NCBI GenBank assembly: GCA_024235755.1
Contig: JACKLV010000002.1
Coordinates: forward strand, 1-64,000
DNA from: Burkholderiales bacterium
GTDB lineage: Bacteria > Pseudomonadota > Gammaproteobacteria > Burkholderiales > Nitrosomonadaceae
Reading direction: 5' to 3'
Length of the DNA stretch: 64,000 bases
Below, in pieces: positions 9,350 to 19,362 of this stretch. Below the pieces are notes generated by a model. That model had not been told where the DNA came from and did no database searches. It was given only the letters and a program-made list of their open reading frames with translations. Within the stretch, counting starts at the first letter, position 1. Each line of letters opens with the position of its first letter. The translations under genes were made by a program, and so were the position numbers.

Positions 9350-12300
9350 ATGAATGTGCATCAAATGCGTCTGTTATTAATTGTTTTTATTACCGGGCTG
9401 CTCTTCAGCGTGACCGCATTCGGTGGTAATGAGCTATTTCACCATCAGATGGATGTGTCAATCAAGCCCGACTCATCCGGTATCAAAGTTGTCGACCGGA
9501 TTAAAATCCCGAAACATTATCTCGAAAGCGCATCAACTGAAATCCGCTTCAGCCTGCATGCGCATTTGACGATAGATGCTGTGAGCGGCGGTCAAGTATT
9601 GCCTGCAAAGACCGGTGCGCTGAAAGGTGCAGTTGTGCCTTTGCGGCATTATACGTTGATACCCGAATCCCTGTCTGAACCGGTGACGCTGCATTACAGC
9701 GGCACCATTCATCACGCCGTGCAGGAGCCGGGGCAGGAGTATGCGCGCAGTTTCAGTTATACACCAGGTGTTATTTCATCCAAGGGTGTTTTTCTAGCCA
9801 ATTCGAGCGCCTGGTATCCGCAATTTAAAGACCCGATGGTGTCGTTTCGCCTGAATGTGCGCTTGCCTGTTGGGTGGGATGCGGTCAGTCAGGGTTCGCT
9901 AGTCAGCGAGCACACGAATGAATCGGGCACTGCCATCGTCTGGGAGGAACTGCGTCCGCAGGATGATATTTATCTCGTTGCAGGGCGTTACCAGCGTTAT
10001 AGCCAACCAGCCGGTACGATACAAGCGCTGGTGTATTTGCGCGAAGCCGATGAAGCCCTTGCGCAAAAGTATCTGGATACCACCGCGCAGTATATCGGCA
10101 TGTATAACAAACTGATCGGGCCTTATCCCTACACTAAATTCGCGCTGGTCGAGAATTTCTGGGAAACCGGTTACGGTATGCCTTCGTTCACTCTGCTCGG
10201 GCCGAAAGTGATTCGCTTTCCATTTATTCTGCATTCGTCTTATCCGCATGAAATTCTGCATAATTACTGGGGCAACGGTGTGTTCGTCGATTACGCCGGG
10301 GGCAATTGGGCGGAAGGGTTGACGGCGTATCTGGCCGATCATCTGGTCAACGAGCAACGCGGCAGAGGCGAGGAATACCGGCGCGATGTGTTGCAGAAAT
10401 ACGCCGATTTCGTCGGCAAGGGTAAGGACTTTCCGATTGCGCGCTTTGTTGCGCGCCACAGCTCCAGTTCGGAGGCTGTGGGTTACGGTAAGACCATGAT
10501 GTTTTTTCATATGCTGCGAAGACAAGTCGGTGACGAGGCGTTTGCGCGCATGATGCGGCAGTTATATAGCCGGTTCAAATTCAAGCAGGCGGGTTTTAAC
10601 GATTTGCAGAATCTGTTCGGCGAAATTGAATCACACGACTTTTCCGCATTTTTCGATCAATGGGTGCATCGCACCGGTGCGCCTGAGCTGGCGTTGCAGG
10701 ATGCGGTTGCGGAAAAAACACCACAAGGCTACACGCTGAGAGCGACGCTTAAACAAACTCAACGTGACGGGGCGTACCGCTTGCAGGTGCCGGTTGCAGT
10801 TCATCTGCAGGGTGAAGCGCAGGCCTATCAGACGCGGGTGGACATGAACCAGCGTGAGCAAGGGATCGAACTGGATTTTCAGGCGCGTCCGTTGCGCATG
10901 GAAATCGATCCGCAGTTTGATCTGTTTCGGCGTTTGGACAGCCGCGAAATTCCGCCGGCACTCTCGCAGGGATTTGGCGCCGAGGCGCCATTGCTGATTC
11001 TGCCCGCCGATGACGATGCTTCCATGATTCAGGCATATGAGCGACTGGCCGAAACCTGGCAGCGAACGCAACCTGGCCGGTTTGAAGTAAAACGGGACGA
11101 TCAGATCGATCGTCTGCCGTCCGACCGTATGGTCTGGATACTGGGTTGGCAGAATCGTTTTGCCGGACGGGTTGCGGATGCGCTGACGGAACATGCGGTA
11201 CGGCTTGAGAAAACACGGCTAACGTTCGATGGGCAGACGTTTACGGATGGTGCGCATGCAGTTGTATTGACTGCCCGGCAACCGTCCATGCCGGATAAGA
11301 CATTATTGTGGGTGGCGGCGAACAATCTGCAGGCCGTTGCCGAACTGACCCGGAAGTTGCCGCATTATCGTAAATACAGCTATCTGGCGTTTGCGGGTAA
11401 TGATGGCGATGATCTGGTGAATATTCATAAAGGCCAGTGGCCTGTCATTCAGTCGCCGCTATCGGCCGTTGTCCGGCAACCGGACGGTGAATCCGCCGGC
11501 GCCACATATACGGCCAAGCTGGAAAAACGCGAGGCGCTGGCGCAATTACCGCCAGTTTTTTCGGCCAGCCGTATGATGACCGATATCGCACATCTGGCGA
11601 GTGAGGCGTTCAAAGGGCGCGAGCTTGGCAGCGCGGAACTCGATGCTGCCGCCGATTACATCGCACAGCAATTTCAGCAGGCGGGTTTGCAGCCGGGCGG
11701 CGATGACAATAGTTATTTCCAGGTTTGGCAACAGGATGTTGGCGCACCCAAGGGGCAGATTACTCTGCGCAACGTGATCGGCATCCTGCCTAGCAAAAAT
11801 CCACGATTGATGGGGGAGAGTCTGGTGATTGGAGCGCATTACGATCATCTCGGTACGGGGTGGCCGGACGTGCGCAGCGGCAACAAAGGAAAAATTCACT
11901 ACGGTGCGGACGATAACGCCAGTGGCGTGGCGGTTATGCTGGAACTGGCGCGTCAGGTTGCTGCAACATGGCAACCCGAACGCAGCATCGTGTTTGTTGC
12001 TTTTACCGGCGAGGAATCGGGGTTGCTTGGATCGAAACATTATGTCAATCATGCGTCTGTCTACCCGGCTGAAAAAATAGCCGCCATGTTGAATCTGGAC
12101 ACCGTGGGGCGGCTGGGTGAACATCCGCTCACAATATTGGGGGCAGGCAGCGCGCGTGAACTGGTGCATGTTTTCCGTGGGGCGGGTTTTGTGACCGGAA
12201 TTGCGGTCAATGCCGTGCTCGATGACTTTGGCTCCAGCGACCAGGCGGCGTTTATCGAGGCGGGGATTCCGGCGGTACAGTTTTTCGCGCGGGCGCACGA

Positions 12301-12742
12301 AGACTATCATGCCCCCGGCGATACGGTGGATAAAATCGATGACGCCGGACTTGTCAAAGTTGCGGCTGTACTCAAGGAAACGACCGAGTATCTGGCCAAT
12401 CGTATCGAGCCGTTGACTGTGACGCTGCAATCCGGCAATGCACGGAGCGCGCAACAGACGGACGAACCCAAAGTCAGGCGTCGCGCGCGGCTGGGTACCG
12501 TGCCTGATTTTGCATACCGTGGCCAGGGTGTGCGCGTTGACAACGTGATAGCCGGCACCCCTGCCGATCATGCACGGCTGCAAACGGGCGATATTTTAAT
12601 GCAACTGGCCGGTCAGCCGATCAGCGACCTGGCTTCCTATTCTGAAATTCTAAAAACGCTGGAAGCGATGCAGGCAGTCGAATTGCACTATCATCGCGAG
12701 GGGCAGGCGCATATGGTCGAGATTATTCTGGATGCACGCTAA
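9350..12742 (+). CDS. Secreted M1-like / M28 double peptidase with C-terminal PDZ domain
   Basis: 1130 residues. Signal peptide at 1-~25 ([20 protein letters not shown]). The first half is an M1 gluzincin: HEILH at 300-304 and a second zinc ligand Glu322 in NWAEGLTAY; there are 17 residues between His304 and Glu322 where classical M1 enzymes have 18. The second half (about 750-1010) is an M28 di-zinc aminopeptidase with all ligands visible: [27 protein letters not shown] and YHAPGDT. A PDZ domain closes the protein (about 1050-1130: [21 protein letters not shown]). Probably a periplasmic or surface peptidase that trims peptides. It is divergent from the HNH gene and stands alone. Confidence 0.85.
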   Translation: MNVHQMRLLLIVFITGLLFSVTAFGGNELFHHQMDVSIKPDSSGIKVVDRIKIPKHYLESASTEIRFSLHAHLTIDAVSGGQVLPAKTGALKGAVVPLRHYTLIPESLSEPVTLHYSGTIHHAVQEPGQEYARSFSYTPGVISSKGVFLANSSAWYPQFKDPMVSFRLNVRLPVGWDAVSQGSLVSEHTNESGTAIVWEELRPQDDIYLVAGRYQRYSQPAGTIQALVYLREADEALAQKYLDTTAQYIGMYNKLIGPYPYTKFALVENFWETGYGMPSFTLLGPKVIRFPFILHSSYPHEILHNYWGNGVFVDYAGGNWAEGLTAYLADHLVNEQRGRGEEYRRDVLQKYADFVGKGKDFPIARFVARHSSSSEAVGYGKTMMFFHMLRRQVGDEAFARMMRQLYSRFKFKQAGFNDLQNLFGEIESHDFSAFFDQWVHRTGAPELALQDAVAEKTPQGYTLRATLKQTQRDGAYRLQVPVAVHLQGEAQAYQTRVDMNQREQGIELDFQARPLRMEIDPQFDLFRRLDSREIPPALSQGFGAEAPLLILPADDDASMIQAYERLAETWQRTQPGRFEVKRDDQIDRLPSDRMVWILGWQNRFAGRVADALTEHAVRLEKTRLTFDGQTFTDGAHAVVLTARQPSMPDKTLLWVAANNLQAVAELTRKLPHYRKYSYLAFAGNDGDDLVNIHKGQWPVIQSPLSAVVRQPDGESAGATYTAKLEKREALAQLPPVFSASRMMTDIAHLASEAFKGRELGSAELDAAADYIAQQFQQAGLQPGGDDNSYFQVWQQDVGAPKGQITLRNVIGILPSKNPRLMGESLVIGAHYDHLGTGWPDVRSGNKGKIHYGADDNASGVAVMLELARQVAATWQPERSIVFVAFTGEESGLLGSKHYVNHASVYPAEKIAAMLNLDTVGRLGEHPLTILGAGSARELVHVFRGAGFVTGIAVNAVLDDFGSSDQAAFIEAGIPAVQFFARAHEDYHAPGDTVDKIDDAGLVKVAAVLKETTEYLANRIEPLTVTLQSGNARSAQQTDEPKVRRRARLGTVPDFAYRGQGVRVDNVIAGTPADHARLQTGDILMQLAGQPISDLASYSEILKTLEAMQAVELHYHREGQAHMVEIILDAR

Positions 12743-13144
12743 CTGCTTGTTTTTTTAGTTTCTCATATTAATGAACTTTCGCAGAGTAATCACGTTCTCA
12801 GATAAAGCAACACAGCGGGAGATGGGAAATTGTTTACCTTATTGATTAAGTCCTGTTTGGTATGCTCTATGTATATTAAAAGAGTAGCAGGAAGTTTAAA
12901 TCCGTTTTTATAAACACATATAATTGACTGTGGTGTTAGATAGAGTTGCCGGTTTGACAGATTGAGTCTGTGTTCAAGTTGCTCTTTTTAATAAGTACAT
13001 ACATATTTTCCCGTATTTTATTCAGTGAAAAGTAAAACAGAATCCATTAAAATAACGGGAAACAACCAGATTATTCATCCAGCCTGTTAGAGGTCAAGCG
13101 TAGCCAGTACGCTGTTTTTTACATTAATCGTCTCTGGGTTTTTC
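12743..13144. other. Intergenic region, no gene seen
   Basis: 402 AT-rich bases between two rightward genes. I see no plausible small gene, tRNA, strong hairpin or clear promoter; TTGACA occurs at about 12955 but without a fitting -10 box. It presumably holds the promoter of the TPR lipoprotein gene. Confidence 0.5.
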
Positions 13145-14911
13145 ATGAAACTTAACATTTTTGTTCTTCTATTGATACTTGGTTTGACTGCGTGCGCCCA
13201 GATTTCCGTGCAGGGCGATGGTGAGAAAGCGGGAAAATCAAATCAATCTGAGAAAGCCGTTGATTCGGGCGATTCCAATCATGATGGCGAAGACGAGCAA
13301 ATTGATGAAGCGAAGCTGCCTAAGCAGGAATTGACTGCGTCGATTTTATTCGATTTTCTGCTTGCCGAAACCGCTTTGCAGCGTGGCGATCTTGAGATAG
13401 CCGTCAGCCGATACCTGAAACTGGCACATGCTACACGCGATCCGCGTATTGCCAAACGCGCCAGTGAAATTGCGTTGCACGCACGCCAGCCGTTTGCGGC
13501 GGAAAAGGCGGCTTCGATGTGGGTTGAGTTTGATCCGGACTCGCTGGATGCACACCAGACGCTTGCTGCAATGCTGGTTAATCTCGGTAAACTAGATGCG
13601 GCGTTTCCGCATCTGGAGAAATTACTGGCCTCGGACAAGGAAAATGTCGGTAGTGCGTTCATGCAGCTTAACCAGCTGCTGTCCCGTAATTCGAATAAAA
13701 GCGAAATATTACGGTTGATACAAAAGCTGGCAGCGCCTTATCCAAAATTACCGGAAGTGCATTTCGCCATTTCCCAGGCAGCCTGGTTTGCCAAAGAATA
13801 TGAGACTGCGCAAACAGAAATGAAGCAGGCGCTTTCCCTGCGCCCGGACTGGGAAATAGCCGCCGTGCAGAACGGCAGAATGCTACAGCGTCATTCCAAT
13901 ATCGATGCCGCCAATTTTTACCGTGCTTATCTCAAGAAATATCCGGACAAAACCGAGGTGCGTATCGCCTACACGCGGCTTTTGGTTGAATTGAACGAAA
14001 AGGAACTGGCGCGTGAGCAATTGCGGGAGTTATTTGAGAAGAATCAGGAAGATGCCGAAGTCATGGTGGCGATTGGACTGATCTCGACGGAGTTGTACGA
14101 TTTTGATATGACCGAGATCAGTCTGAAAAGAGCGTTGGTTTTGGGATATCAGGATGCCAGCGCTATTCATTTTCATCTGGCCAGGGTTTACGAAGAAATG
14201 CAACAGACTGATTTGGCGATGGAGTCTTACCGTCAAGTCAGGCGGGGCGGGCGATATCTGCCTGCGCAAATTCGCTATGCCGATTTGCTGGCACAAAAAG
14301 GGCAGTTGGATGATGCGCGCTCGCTTATCCAACAGTTGCCGGCTGCCAACGATCAACAAACTGCGCATTTGATTTTGGCTGAAGCTCAGATCATGCGGCG
14401 GGTAGGGTCGCATCAGGAAGTATTTAGAATCCTCAACCGTGGACTAGAAAAATTGCCTGATTATCCAGAACTGTTGTATGACCGGGCGCTGGCGGCGGAC
14501 AAGATCGGGAAATTTGAAATTCTTGAAAGGGATTTGCGAAAACTTATCGAGCTTAAACCGGATAACGCCCATGCCTATAACGCGCTGGGATACAGTTATG
14601 CCGAGCGCGGACTGCATTTGCCCGAGGCTTTGCAGTTGATAAGAAAAGCGGTTGAGTTGTCTCCGGACGATCCGTATATCATGGACAGCCTGGGTTGGAT
14701 TTATTACCGTATGGGTAATATTTCAGACGGCCTGAACTATTTGAGTCGTGCTTTTGCGATCAGCCAGGATAGTGAAATTGCGGCGCATTTGGGCGAAGTG
14801 CTGTGGGTTCAAGGTGCGCGCGAAGATGCTGAAGATATCTGGCGTTCCGCGCTTGAAAAAGATCCGGATAATGAAGTATTGCTCGAAACCATAGAACGTT
14901 TGAAAAAGTAG
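13145..14911 (+). CDS. TPR-repeat lipoprotein
   Basis: 588 residues. Signal peptide with lipobox LGLTACAQ (lipidated Cys17), then an acidic, low-complexity linker (about 20-60, rich in S, D, E, K), then about a dozen TPR units to the end, the best ones C-terminal (AHAYNALGYSYAERGLHLPEAL, DPYIMDSLGWIYYRMGNISDGL). Such proteins with a C-terminal LGWIYYRMG run are common in betaproteobacteria, often just before lolB; here lolB is about 3.8 kb further on, behind min genes. Likely an outer-membrane-anchored scaffold. Partner and function unknown. Confidence 0.85.
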   Translation: MKLNIFVLLLILGLTACAQISVQGDGEKAGKSNQSEKAVDSGDSNHDGEDEQIDEAKLPKQELTASILFDFLLAETALQRGDLEIAVSRYLKLAHATRDPRIAKRASEIALHARQPFAAEKAASMWVEFDPDSLDAHQTLAAMLVNLGKLDAAFPHLEKLLASDKENVGSAFMQLNQLLSRNSNKSEILRLIQKLAAPYPKLPEVHFAISQAAWFAKEYETAQTEMKQALSLRPDWEIAAVQNGRMLQRHSNIDAANFYRAYLKKYPDKTEVRIAYTRLLVELNEKELAREQLRELFEKNQEDAEVMVAIGLISTELYDFDMTEISLKRALVLGYQDASAIHFHLARVYEEMQQTDLAMESYRQVRRGGRYLPAQIRYADLLAQKGQLDDARSLIQQLPAANDQQTAHLILAEAQIMRRVGSHQEVFRILNRGLEKLPDYPELLYDRALAADKIGKFEILERDLRKLIELKPDNAHAYNALGYSYAERGLHLPEALQLIRKAVELSPDDPYIMDSLGWIYYRMGNISDGLNYLSRAFAISQDSEIAAHLGEVLWVQGAREDAEDIWRSALEKDPDNEVLLETIERLKK

Positions 14912-15002
14912 CTTGTGTACAGCCTAGTACCTAGTAATCAGCAAAATAGCCCGGTTGCAATGATAGGCGCTTTGTTTATGTGCTCCAGAATGAATTCTGA
15001 AA

Positions 15003-16283
15003 TCAGTATGTAAAAGGCAGTGCCTCGACGCGTCGTTCAATTGTGCTGATCAGCTTAAGATAAGCCGGTGTATCGAAGTCGCCATACTGCTGCCTGAAAA
15101 CGTTTTGAGACAATGATTCCGGAAGGTCGTCCCATTTTGGCATCAGATCCTTGTCATCGATTCCCTGATTGATCAATTGCTGCAGCTGAACAGCATCTGT
15201 ATGACTGACCGTGGCAAGTTCCCCGAACCGGGTGCCGGCGCGGTCTGCTGCAATATCATTAAATGAAAAGCCGCTGCCGCTGCGTTTGTCCTCAATTTCC
15301 TTGTAGAGCCCGATGGCATCAGACAAAGCGGTATCCGCATAAGCTGTAATGGCTGCTGAAACGATAAAATGCTGTGCGAAATCTCTGCGTCCATCGAGGG
15401 TGATGATCGGACGGTGACGATTAGGCCGGTTCGCCGCTTTGGGTACTAAATAATTGAGCGGCAAGTCCATGACATAAAATGTGGCGGCCAGTATGGCCGC
15501 GCGGTTTTCTTTTTGCGCCGGGTTGGTGACCGAATAACGGGCGGCCATATTCATCAGTGGCTGTAATACCTCTGAAAGACTGAGCGCAGCTTGTTGCGAG
15601 TTGTTATGTGCCAGCAGATTATAGTAACGATAGATTTTTTTTTGCTCGGATTTGCTGAGTACGGGGAAGTGACTGTCAGACAGGTTGAGTCCGCCTTGCC
15701 ACTGGTACCTTACACTGAGAGCGCTGGTTGTAATATGCATGTGCTGGATTGCAGATATGACGCTGTTATATTTCGAGTAGTTCTGCAGCCAGCGGACTGT
15801 CTGATCGAGTAAAAACTGGCTGACAAAATCCGGAATTGAAATATGACCGATGCTAACTGCATGAGGTTGTGGCAGATGATCCGTTTCCACAAAGGTGGCT
15901 TCAAGGTTAATAAATCCTGTTATGGTTTGCAAAGGTAACGGCAGACTCGCCTGGATTCTAGCTTTACGATGCGTCATGTACATGCGCGCTCGGCCATTGA
16001 CGAAATGTTTGACCAGATAATTGACTGCAATATCCGCATCTTCAGGGTGAATGCTGATTATCGCCATATTTTTTTGTCGGTTGCTCAGAATGCGCTCGCG
16101 CTGCTGATCAAATGTGCGCTTCAGGCGTTCGATATGTTCAGGTGCAACTTTCGTTTGCTGGTCAACATGAGGCTTTTCATCGATAATCAGAAAAATGAAC
16201 AAACCGAGCAATAATGAAGCGGTACATATGCAGGCGACCAGGGAAAAAAACAGTTTGCGAACCATAGTCGTTATGAAAATCAT
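15003..16283 (-). CDS. Conserved hypothetical membrane-anchored protein
   Basis: 426 residues with one N-terminal transmembrane segment (about 10-32, LFFSLVACICTASLLLGLFIFLII), the rest probably periplasmic. I do not recognise the family. A C-terminal block looks enzyme- or binding-like: HFIVSAAITAYADTALSDAIGLYKEIEDKRSGSGFSFNDIAADRAGTRFGE, with conserved-looking His, Lys-Glu and Asp-x-x-Ala-Asp elements. It may start at the second Met (16265). Divergent from minC, no operon partner. Confidence 0.7.
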   Translation of the reverse strand: MIFITTMVRKLFFSLVACICTASLLLGLFIFLIIDEKPHVDQQTKVAPEHIERLKRTFDQQRERILSNRQKNMAIISIHPEDADIAVNYLVKHFVNGRARMYMTHRKARIQASLPLPLQTITGFINLEATFVETDHLPQPHAVSIGHISIPDFVSQFLLDQTVRWLQNYSKYNSVISAIQHMHITTSALSVRYQWQGGLNLSDSHFPVLSKSEQKKIYRYYNLLAHNNSQQAALSLSEVLQPLMNMAARYSVTNPAQKENRAAILAATFYVMDLPLNYLVPKAANRPNRHRPIITLDGRRDFAQHFIVSAAITAYADTALSDAIGLYKEIEDKRSGSGFSFNDIAADRAGTRFGELATVSHTDAVQLQQLINQGIDDKDLMPKWDDLPESLSQNVFRQQYGDFDTPAYLKLISTIERRVEALPFTY

Positions 16284-16607
16284 TAGAACAAGATTTATAC
16301 TATAACGTCACAATAGCATTAAAAGCGTGTTGTAGGAAAATTAGATTTTCCTGGTAATGCGTACTATCAATTCATAAACAAGTTATAATTACCCACATAT
16401 TTTTTGCTAGCACGTGCATTACTTGAATACATCGTGTCTAAATGAGGTCCGTTATCCGGGAAGATATTGCAGACATGTATAAAGTGAAGAGTTAGTGGTA
16501 CTAGGGTGATGATAGAAGTTGCTACAATTAATGACGGTACCGATATGATCAATACTGATCTGTCTGTATAATTATAACCGCCAATCCAAATCCGATTTTA
16601 ATGAGAG
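16284..16607. other. Divergent intergenic region before minC
   Basis: 324 bases between a leftward unknown gene and minC. A perfect -10 hexamer TATAAT sits at 16567-16572, 36 bases before the minC start, but no good -35 box lies at the usual distance. No RNA gene or small protein gene seen. Confidence 0.4.
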
Positions 16608-17447
16608 ATGTCGACGAGTCCACAGAAAATGCTTAATCCATCGTCTGTCCTTGAGTTTAAAAGCACGACTTTTTTCACACCTATCCTGGTTTTGAACAGT
16701 AACGACATGGCGGCTATCGAGTTGTCATTGCAGGAAAAAATCAATCTGGCACCGGATTTTTTTAGACATTCTCCGCTGGTGATTGATGTGCGCGAACTGA
16801 ATAAGGCAGAACTGGATTTTAGTATCACCGAAATTGTCGAAATGTTGCGCAGAATTGGTTTGTTTCCAATAGGCCTGCGTGGTGGCACAGAACAGCAAAA
16901 CAGTCAGGCACAGAAATTGTCAATACCCATTGATGCCGGACGGGATCACGATAATGGTGGCGTTGCGCAGCAAAGCAGTGGTGCCGGTGGCGCAACTGCG
17001 GCTGATACAAAAACGTCATCAACAGAAATTGCAGACGCAACGCCAGCTGATTCAAAAACAGCTGCCGCAACTGCATCTACTGCTGACTTATCAGTACAGT
17101 CTGTTGTACCGACAACTTTTGCCAAATCCATGCTGGTTACTCAGCCGGTACGCTCAGGGCAACGTATTTATGCGCACGGTGATTTGGTGGTTATGTCCCA
17201 GGTCAGCGCAGGGGCTGAGATTATGGCTGAGGGCAATATTCATGTCTATAATACACTGCGCGGGCGGGCGCTGGCGGGCGTGCAGGGAAATACCAGCGCA
17301 CGGATATTCTGTCTTGATTTGCAGGCTGAGCTTGTCTCGATTGCGGGAGATTATAAGACCAGCGAACATATCATCAAAGAAATGCAAAAAAAACCGGTGC
17401 AGATTTATTTGCAGGACCATGCGTTAATTATTAATGAAATTGCCTAA
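16608..17447 (+). CDS. minC: Septum site-determining protein MinC
   Basis: 279 residues. Inhibitor of FtsZ polymerisation that, carried by MinD, keeps the division ring away from the poles. N-terminal domain (1-~100, binds FtsZ) and C-terminal beta-helix (~168-245: RSGQRIYAHGDLVVMSQVSAGAEIMAEGNIHVYNTLRGRALAG), which dimerises and binds MinD. Between them is an unusually long linker of about 65 residues rich in A, T, S, Q, D. First gene of minCDE, 21 bases before minD. Confidence 0.95.
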   Translation: MSTSPQKMLNPSSVLEFKSTTFFTPILVLNSNDMAAIELSLQEKINLAPDFFRHSPLVIDVRELNKAELDFSITEIVEMLRRIGLFPIGLRGGTEQQNSQAQKLSIPIDAGRDHDNGGVAQQSSGAGGATAADTKTSSTEIADATPADSKTAAATASTADLSVQSVVPTTFAKSMLVTQPVRSGQRIYAHGDLVVMSQVSAGAEIMAEGNIHVYNTLRGRALAGVQGNTSARIFCLDLQAELVSIAGDYKTSEHIIKEMQKKPVQIYLQDHALIINEIA

Positions 17448-17468
17448 ATTTTAGCTAAGGAGACTCAA

Positions 17469-18281
17469 TTGGCAAGAATTATTGTTGTGACATCGGGAAA
17501 GGGTGGTGTTGGTAAAACAACAACAAGTGCGGCGATCGCCATGGGATTGGCAAAAAGAGGCCACAAAACCGCTGTGATAGATTTTGATGTGGGGCTGCGC
17601 AATTTGGATTTGATTATGGGTTGTGAGCGCCGCGTCGTTTATGATTTCATCAATGTAATCAATGGTGAAGCAAGCCTTAATCAAGCTTTGATCCGTGACA
17701 AAAACTGTAGTCAGCTTTATATATTGCCTGCATCTCAAACCCGCGACAAGGATGCGTTGACGCTGGAAGGTGTCGGCAGGGTTCTGGACGAGTTGTCTAA
17801 AGATTTTAAATATATTGTCTGCGACTCGCCAGCCGGTATTGAAAAAGGCGCGAATCTGGCGCTTTATTATGCCGATGATGCATTTGTCGTGACCAATCCC
17901 GAAGTGTCGTCTGTGAGGGATTCGGATCGTATGCTGGGTATTCTGGCCAGTAAATCGCGCCGGGCGGAACGTAATGAAGAACCGATCAGAGAATATCTGT
18001 TGTTAACGCGCTATGATCCGAACCGGGTGAAATCGGGTGAAATGCTCGGGCTCGAAGATGTGCAGGATATTTTATCGTTGCAATTGCTGGGAATTATTCC
18101 TGAGTCAAAATCGGTGTTATCAGCTTCCAATGCTGGTATTCCAGTGATATTGGATGAAAAAAGCGAAGCAGGCCAGGCATATGAAGATGTGGTTGCGCGT
18201 TATCTTGGTGAAGATCGGCCGCACCGCTTTATTGACGACAAAAGAGGATTCTTCAGGAAGCTTTTCGGAGGCAGATTATGA
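17469..18281 (+). CDS. minD: Septum site-determining ATPase MinD (TTG start)
   Basis: 270 residues. ATP-dependent membrane ATPase that recruits MinC and oscillates with MinE. Deviant Walker A SGKGGVGKTT at 9-18 with the signature Lys11 and Lys16; C-terminal amphipathic helix RGFFRKLFGGRL for membrane binding. The start is TTG at 17469, supported by AAGGAG (17456-17461) and by the conserved ARIIVVTSGKGG beginning; no ATG is available. Overlaps minE by four bases (ATGA), showing translational coupling. Confidence 0.97.
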   Translation: MARIIVVTSGKGGVGKTTTSAAIAMGLAKRGHKTAVIDFDVGLRNLDLIMGCERRVVYDFINVINGEASLNQALIRDKNCSQLYILPASQTRDKDALTLEGVGRVLDELSKDFKYIVCDSPAGIEKGANLALYYADDAFVVTNPEVSSVRDSDRMLGILASKSRRAERNEEPIREYLLLTRYDPNRVKSGEMLGLEDVQDILSLQLLGIIPESKSVLSASNAGIPVILDEKSEAGQAYEDVVARYLGEDRPHRFIDDKRGFFRKLFGGRL

Positions 18282-18556
18282 GTTTGTTGGATTATTTCAG
18301 AGCATCCAAGCCGAAGACAGCAGCCATTGCGAAGGAAAGACTGCAGATTCTGGTGGCGCATGAACGAACCGAGCGCAATCGCCCCTCTTATCTGCCACAA
18401 TTACAAAAAGAACTGCTCGAAGTGATTCGTAAATATGTGCATGTCGATCAGGAAGCCATCTCGGTGAAGTTCGAGCAGGATGAAAACCAGGAAACGCTGG
18501 AATTGAATATTGTTTTGCCTGATTTTCAACAGGAAGACAAACACGTAAATATCTGA
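18278..18556 (+). CDS. minE: Cell division topological specificity factor MinE
   Basis: 92 residues, the usual length. N-terminal MinD-activating helix after the short membrane-targeting stretch MSLLDYF, then the dimeric topological domain (QLQKELLEVIRKYVHVDQEAISVKFEQ). Stimulates MinD ATPase to give pole-to-pole oscillation. The ATG overlaps the minD stop. Confidence 0.97.
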   Translation: MSLLDYFRASKPKTAAIAKERLQILVAHERTERNRPSYLPQLQKELLEVIRKYVHVDQEAISVKFEQDENQETLELNIVLPDFQQEDKHVNI

Positions 18557-18669
18557 AGTTTTTTCGCCTCTGGGTGACAAATTGACGGCTGGATGGCTAC
18601 TTGCTTTTATCAATATCATCAACGAGCAGACTCGCGAGCCTCGTTTCCTGCATACTCCAATTAGTGAAA

Positions 18670-19332
18670 ATGGGTTGTGATTTTTTTCCAAGCAGGTGTA
18701 AACGGTATTCGCCGAATAGTAAAGGGTGGGTGTTTTTTCTTTTACTGCCGATGCTTGTGGGTTGTGCCACTTTGACAACACAGACAACGCAGGTTGTCAG
18801 AACAGTTGTTTTTGAACCTTCAATTGAATCCGATACTGCGATAACGAATGGTTTCGAGCTGCTTGGCAGAGTATCGGTACGCAATGCGCAGCAGAGATTT
18901 TCAGGGAATGTACATTGGCAGCATACAAAACATGAGGACACGGTGTTATTGTTGTCTCCGCTTGGTCAGGCAGTTGCCGAGATTTTCAGGAATCATGATG
19001 GCGTCAGTTTAACTACATCCAAACAAGAAACATTTTATGCGGGTAACGTGGAAGATCTGACTGCTGAATTGCTTGGATGGCGCTTGCCGTTGAATGGATT
19101 GCGGTACTGGGTTCAAGGAAAGCATTCACCGTTAAGCCGGGCGTCTGTGGACTATGACAGCGAAGACCGTGTCATTGCAATCCGGCAAGATGGCTGGGAA
19201 ATTATGTTTACACAGTATTTTAGTGCCGATGCAGTGTTGTCGGACCGATCAGCAGTACGTCCAAGGATTTTTGAACTGCGAATCGAGGATTTAACGATTC
19301 GCATGGTGGTGGATCAGTGGAATAAAGTTTGA
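18670..19332 (+). CDS. lolB: Outer-membrane lipoprotein receptor LolB
   Basis: 220 residues from the ATG at 18670 (a TTG at 18601 is in frame but would put 23 extra residues before the signal peptide). Lipobox PMLVGC, Cys32 lipidated. The mature part matches LolB: FELLGRVSVRNAQQRFSGNVHWQHTKHEDTVLLLSPLGQAVAEI and LTAELLGWRLPLNGLRYWVQG. It takes lipoproteins from the carrier LolA and inserts them into the outer membrane. Followed 30 bases later by ispE, the standard order in beta- and gammaproteobacteria. Confidence 0.92.
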   Translation: MGCDFFPSRCKRYSPNSKGWVFFLLLPMLVGCATLTTQTTQVVRTVVFEPSIESDTAITNGFELLGRVSVRNAQQRFSGNVHWQHTKHEDTVLLLSPLGQAVAEIFRNHDGVSLTTSKQETFYAGNVEDLTAELLGWRLPLNGLRYWVQGKHSPLSRASVDYDSEDRVIAIRQDGWEIMFTQYFSADAVLSDRSAVRPRIFELRIEDLTIRMVVDQWNKV

Positions 19333-19362
19333 TCTGATGATGAGGATAGCGCGATACCCCTT

